Shown: positions 15,484 to 18,956 of the stretch, in pieces
Numbering within the stretch: the stretch's first letter is position 1
Layout of the letters: every line of letters starts with the position of its first letter
Assembly: GCA_001275005.1 (NCBI GenBank)
Contig: JWZX01003218.1
Span: 1-18,956, forward strand
Length of the DNA: 18,956 nucleotides
Direction: 5' to 3'
DNA from: Chrysochromulina tobinii
Lineage: Eukaryota > Haptophyta > Prymnesiales > Chrysochromulinaceae
Notes under the pieces: model-generated
Databases searched by the model: none
Told to the model about the DNA's origin: nothing
The model's input: the letters and a program-made list of their open reading frames with translations, nothing else
Position numbers and translations under genes: made by a program

Positions 15484-16513
15484 CGAAAAGAAAGACCGTC
15501 GCGCGCGTGAATGGAAACAGCTGTGAAATTGCTGTGGATCCCGCTCGATCGCCTACTCCATACGGAGTCTATGGATGCTTGGGCACGCGAGGATCAGGTG
15601 CTGAAGAGGCAGGGGCGTGGGCCTCCACAGATGTTTCGCAGGGATGTTTCGATTTGATGGGGTTCGTCTGAGTCTTTAGTTGAGTCAGGTCACACCACGT
15701 CATCTGTCTACTGGACCCCTGTTTCGGCCACTTCGTGACGCATAGCACAAAGTGGCACGATGCTTTAATATCGGCCGCTACTCTCGGAATGACGCCTGAT
15801 TGTTCGGACGGGAACTCTTGTGCGACGTGCCCGCCGCGGCCTGCCGCGGAAGCCCAAGCGCAAGCCGGAACTTAGCCGGAACGAATTTTTAAAGGGTAAA
15901 GGCCCGCCCCCTCGTCCGGGGCTTTGCCGATTCGCGATTGCCCACACATTGCCATTGCCGCTTAGCGCTTTGCCGGAGCGGGTGTCGAGAGCGCGCGGAA
16001 CTCGTTGACTCGGGTCCTCCGAAACATACTACTATATGCGAACACGACTGTGGCTATAGACGGTAATATACATGATGTGCGCTGACGATTAGGCGAGAAC
16101 GAGCCGCGCCGCTTTTCCACAACTGTGGGGGGCACGCGCTGGTCCTGGGAGGGTCGACGGAGGCACGAGGGAGACACGCGCACCGACCACCGTCAGTCAA
16201 ACATTGTAAGGGGAGGAGCGAGAGGGTGCTGGGCAGCTAGCTGGCGAGGGCGCGGGCGATTGTGCGGAGGATATTATGTCGCCGAGGCGCTCATGGACCT
16301 TGCGGCCCTCGCCCCGAGATATCTTCACCACCAGGAAAAGTGTGGCACGGGTTGTAAAACTCCGCTCGCCGCGGTGGAAGCACGGCGGGCGGCATCGTGA
16401 CGTGCGGCTGGGGCGGCGTGGGCAGGAGAGGGTCGAGTGCTGGGCGGGGTGCGGGGATGTGCCGCGCGCAGGCTCACGTACCGGCGGTGGCAAGCGAGTA
16501 CCGACGGCCGGAG
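15484..16513. other. Long intergenic region without a recognisable gene
   Basis: This 1030-base region lies upstream of the LRR gene and downstream of the two-TM gene, both on the - strand. Short open frames (for example 15820-16008 and 16125-16400 on +, 16197-16493 on -) show no domain, and their composition follows the local base content. A direct repeat GCCGGAAC occurs at 15864 and 15875. Bases 15990-16085 are AT-richer. I see no tRNA, snRNA or transposon signature. Confidence 0.45.
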
Positions 16514-17797
16514 CTAGTCCGCGGTCATGCTCTGGAACTCGCGGGGCATCTGGAAACTCTTATCGATCAGCCGCCCAAACGGCGTGAATTGGCCCTTGTC
16601 CAGCTTGCGCAGGTCGAGGCCACGCACCTGCCGATTGAAGTGGAATGCGTTGAAGGAGCGTGCGGTGAGCCCGAAGACCAGGTACAGGAACGCGACGATT
16701 GCGCCCCACGTCTCGAAGAGGTCAAAGAGGGAGGTGTACGAGCGGCTCTGCCGGATGAGTTCGGGTGCGAGACGGAAGTAGAAGGCCGCATACTGGGCAG
16801 CTTCCTCTTCGAAGTCAGTGTACGTCTCCTGGGTCGAGTGGAGCAGCGTGAACGAGTCGCCGGCTTTGAAACCTGGCAGGTACGCGTCGAAGATGTACTT
16901 CGGCTCGACCGTCACCTTACGCACAGTGAAGTACACGTCGGTCGACAAGTGTACTCTGCTGATGAACTCGCGCCGCCATTGTCGGATACGCAAAAAGGGC
17001 GAGGACTCGTCGACGCGCATGTCCGTCTCCTGCTCGAACATGTAGAGCACGCCGTCGTACACAAGCCGGTCTATCTCGCTAGGCATCATGCACATGCCCG
17101 GCAGTGGCTTACCCTCGACGTCGGTGCCGTTGTCGCATCGAGCCAGCCGCGCACGCACGAAGGCAAATGTGACGTCGTGGAAGTCGCCTTGCAAGTAGCC
17201 CGCGGCGTCTCCCGAGGCGAGCGGGCACATAGCCCCGTCGGCGATCAGCCGGCCGTCACGATCCACGAACGCGCACTCGTGCGTGCCCAAGTCGACATAG
17301 CTGACGTTGCCGGACATGGCGATGACTCCCTGCTCAAAGATGATGGACAGGTAGCGCGGGTCGTTGAATGGGCGCCAGCCGTTCTGGCGGAACTGCACGC
17401 CGACCCGCGGGAGCCGGTACGTTATCGTCGAGTCGCGCTCGAACTGTTCGCGTGCCTCGGTCACGATCGGCGGCCGATTCACAAAGTCCATGATCGACGT
17501 CGAAAATCGCAGCAGCAGGATGGTGAGGAAGAGGATGCTAGAGCATGCGCCGCAGTACGAGCGGTAGGAGTGGTAGCGATACGCGGGGTAGTATGGAAAC
17601 TGGTCGATCCACTTGATGTCTGACGCGTGCGGCAGCACCGTCAGCTGCGGGTTCCTGCTGCCGCCGCTGCCTCGCTCACGGCCCTCATCAGCGAAGATGC
17701 CAGTGGCAACTCCATCCTGCTTCGAGCTGCCGCGGTTGAGCAAAGAGAATTTGGCGCCGCCGCCGCCGCCGCTATTGGCTGCACGAGCCGCCGCCAT
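16514..17797 (-). CDS. Two-TM membrane protein with large extracytoplasmic domain, uncharacterised protist family
   Basis: 427 residues from the Met at 17797 (MAAARAANSG). The frame stays open to 18058, but that part would overlap the neighbouring divergent gene and looks non-coding. The N-terminus is Gly/Ser-rich, followed by a Tyr-rich stretch (YYPAYRYHSYRSY) directly before TM1 (about 82-104, CSSILFLTILLLRFSTSI). A loop of about 260 residues has Cys at 175, 191, 221 and 236 and N-glycosylation sequons (NVS, NGT). TM2 is about 362-381 (WGAIVAFLYLVFGLTA), preceded by RSYTSLFDLFET. A basic C-terminal tail follows. This arrangement reminds me of unnamed two-TM proteins in ciliates and other protists, but I cannot name a domain. 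The topology superficially matches P2X-like channels without their motifs. Confidence 0.75.
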   Translation of the reverse strand: MAAARAANSGGGGGAKFSLLNRGSSKQDGVATGIFADEGRERGSGGSRNPQLTVLPHASDIKWIDQFPYYPAYRYHSYRSYCGACSSILFLTILLLRFSTSIMDFVNRPPIVTEAREQFERDSTITYRLPRVGVQFRQNGWRPFNDPRYLSIIFEQGVIAMSGNVSYVDLGTHECAFVDRDGRLIADGAMCPLASGDAAGYLQGDFHDVTFAFVRARLARCDNGTDVEGKPLPGMCMMPSEIDRLVYDGVLYMFEQETDMRVDESSPFLRIRQWRREFISRVHLSTDVYFTVRKVTVEPKYIFDAYLPGFKAGDSFTLLHSTQETYTDFEEEAAQYAAFYFRLAPELIRQSRSYTSLFDLFETWGAIVAFLYLVFGLTARSFNAFHFNRQVRGLDLRKLDKGQFTPFGRLIDKSFQMPREFQSMTAD

Positions 17798-18005
17798 GGG
17801 GCGCTCGCCGTCGTGCGCACGGTGATGCGGCGCGAAGCGTGAGCGTGAGCGTTCGCGACAGAAAGGCGAAAGAGAGGCGTGATGGCCTAATGCGAACGCG
17901 TCGTCGCGAGCGGGCGTGTCGAGGAATCGATTTGAGGTGAAATGAGCTTCGAAACCCGAGTCCTGGAGATTTTCGCAAGGTGGGAGTCCAAGCAAAGTTC
18001 GCAGC
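17798..18005. promoter_or_regulatory. Short divergent promoter region
   Basis: Only about 208 bases separate the starts of the two-TM gene (- strand) and the J-domain gene (+ strand), so both promoters must share or overlap this space. I see no TATA box or other recognised element. Confidence 0.45.
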
Positions 18006-18593
18006 ATGCCCTTCGCCACGCTCGGGCTAACCGAGCGTGCCTCCGTGGACGAAGTCAAGCTGGCCTACCGCAAACTCGCCAAGATTCATCACCCTGACGT
18101 GAATCCGGATGATCCCACTTCGGAAGAGCGCTTCAAGGCGATCACCTCTGCATACACTCAGGCACTGCTCGCGAGCTCAAGACGCGCGTCAGAGACGGAA
18201 AGCGTACGAGGAGGGGCTAGCAGCAGCAGCAGCAGCAGTGCCAGCGCAGCGCGCATGCGAGGCAGCACCTCGCCGCGAGCGGCATACGGGCAGAAAGTCG
18301 ATGGATCACGCTACAATGTGCGCGACTGGGAGTATCATCACTACGGCATGCACGGCGGGACAGAGCAGAAGCATCACGCGGACGAACGCGTAAGGGCGAC
18401 ATTTGTGCACAACATGGCGCGGCAGCGGCAGCGGGACGCTCAGAGCGCTGCCCGTCAAGCGCGTCAGGCTTCAGGTGGCAGCCGAGGTGGGCCGACGAGT
18501 GCGCTGTCTCTTGCACTGTCCATCGCTGCGTGCGCCACCATTTGGATGAGCGTCGGGAACACCGTTAACGCGCGCTTCCGTACGAGCCGATGA
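18006..18593 (+). CDS. Short J-domain (DnaJ/Hsp40) protein with C-terminal membrane segment
   Basis: 195 residues. The J domain (about 3-56) reads FATLGLTERASVDEVKLAYRK, then the invariant HPD (29-31) and ERFKAITSAYTQAL, so it should stimulate an Hsp70 ATPase. Helix I is short because the protein begins almost directly at the domain. A Ser-run linker (72-78) and a basic, Arg/Gln-rich helix (about 125-155) follow. One hydrophobic segment (about 166-184, ALSLALSIAACATIWMSVG) lies 11 residues from the end, as in a tail-anchored protein. There is no G/F region, Cys-rich zinc domain or client domain, so this is a class C J-protein. The membrane (ER, mitochondrial or plastid) cannot be told from sequence, although the basic end after the TM would suit a mitochondrial or plastid outer membrane. 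Confidence 0.85.
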   Translation: MPFATLGLTERASVDEVKLAYRKLAKIHHPDVNPDDPTSEERFKAITSAYTQALLASSRRASETESVRGGASSSSSSSASAARMRGSTSPRAAYGQKVDGSRYNVRDWEYHHYGMHGGTEQKHHADERVRATFVHNMARQRQRDAQSAARQARQASGGSRGGPTSALSLALSIAACATIWMSVGNTVNARFRTSR

Positions 18594-18956
18594 CGCGCGC
18601 GAGTGTTCGACATTTCAATTGCGGCGCGCAGGATGCGTAGTGCTTGTACCGTCCGGCCGGGCTGGAACGCGGGGACGGACACCGACGGCGACGACGCACC
18701 CCGCCCGCCGCCGGTGGGACCACACTTCGACTGACACTTCCAAGCGGCGGGCCGGGTTCGCCACACGGTGTCCAACCCAATTTTTCACGGTGTTTCCACC
18801 AGAACTAGTAATAGACATACCACGAACACTAAAACTTGTTGTCGGGTCTAAAAAAGTTAGGTTTACTTCGACCGCACAGCGACCAGACGGCACATGCGAC
18901 ATGCCTTCATGTGCGCGACGCCTTCGGGGGGGGGGGGGGTACCGACTCATGGGCTG
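18594..18956. other. Sequence downstream of the J-domain gene to the window edge
   Basis: No gene was recognised. The stretch holds an AT-richer patch (about 18778-18870) and a 14-base G run (18926-18939). A similar G run opens the window at base 1. Such runs are prone to length error. Confidence 0.4.

Noticed and set aside
16397-17623. 408-codon + strand open frame
   Set aside because: It is antisense to the two-TM protein, whose hydrophobic segments and ordered loop make the - strand the coding one.
17798-18058. N-terminal extension of the two-TM protein to the Met at 18058
   Set aside because: It would overlap the J-domain gene start and encodes low-quality sequence. The Met at 17797 begins a typical Ala/Gly-rich cytosolic tail.
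1-18956. CRISPR array, transposon or virus insertion
   Set aside because: No regularly spaced repeats, transposase, integrase, terminal repeats or target-site duplications were seen. All large frames resemble cellular genes.

Overview
The window looks like nuclear DNA of a GC-rich, gene-dense, largely intronless unicellular alga. The best fit is a haptophyte (Emiliania/Chrysochromulina-like); a prasinophyte or pelagophyte cannot be excluded. The eukaryotic assignment rests on filamin-type repeats, EF-hands, a J-domain protein with a C-terminal membrane segment, a PDI-type thioredoxin protein with an ER-type C-terminus, an in-frame UGA with a eukaryotic-type SECIS in the 3' UTR, and unclustered genes on both strands. 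The haptophyte preference rests mainly on my memory of the Sec-containing PDI-like protein EhSEP2 from E. huxleyi.

Layout, left to right: (1) + strand, membrane-anchored GH5 mannanase-like enzyme with a Cys-rich tail (101-2056); (2) - strand, 1250-residue protein of filamin-type Ig repeats with no actin-binding domain (2449-6201); (3) - strand, secreted transglutaminase-like protein broken by one extra base in a G5 run (6291-7095); (4) + strand, PDI-like selenoprotein whose active site reads W-U-G-H-C, with a good form-2 SECIS about 120 bases after its stop (7704-8372; SECIS 8492-8563); (5) - strand, glycosyltransferase-like DUF6625-type protein (9180-10631); (6) + strand, MFS transporter (10997-12364), followed by a tandem duplication of its own stop region; (7) + strand, EF-hand protein with a poly-Ala tract (12623-13903); (8) a 575-base space rich in ACGT-core palindromes between two 3' ends; (9) - strand, ribonuclease-inhibitor-like leucine-rich-repeat protein (14479-15483); (10) - strand, two-TM protein of an uncharacterised family (16514-17797); (11) + strand, short J-domain protein with a C-terminal membrane segment (18006-18593).

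Genes are arranged head-to-head (3/4, 5/6, 10/11) or tail-to-tail (1/2, 4/5, 7/9), with short spaces that must hold shared promoters or 3' ends. I see no operon-like pathway. Several products (GH5, transglutaminase-like, PDI selenoprotein, glycosyltransferase, two-TM protein) probably act in or through the secretory pathway, but nothing shows that they cooperate. The most notable item is the selenoprotein: a standard gene caller would end it at the UGA or start it downstream, losing the active site.
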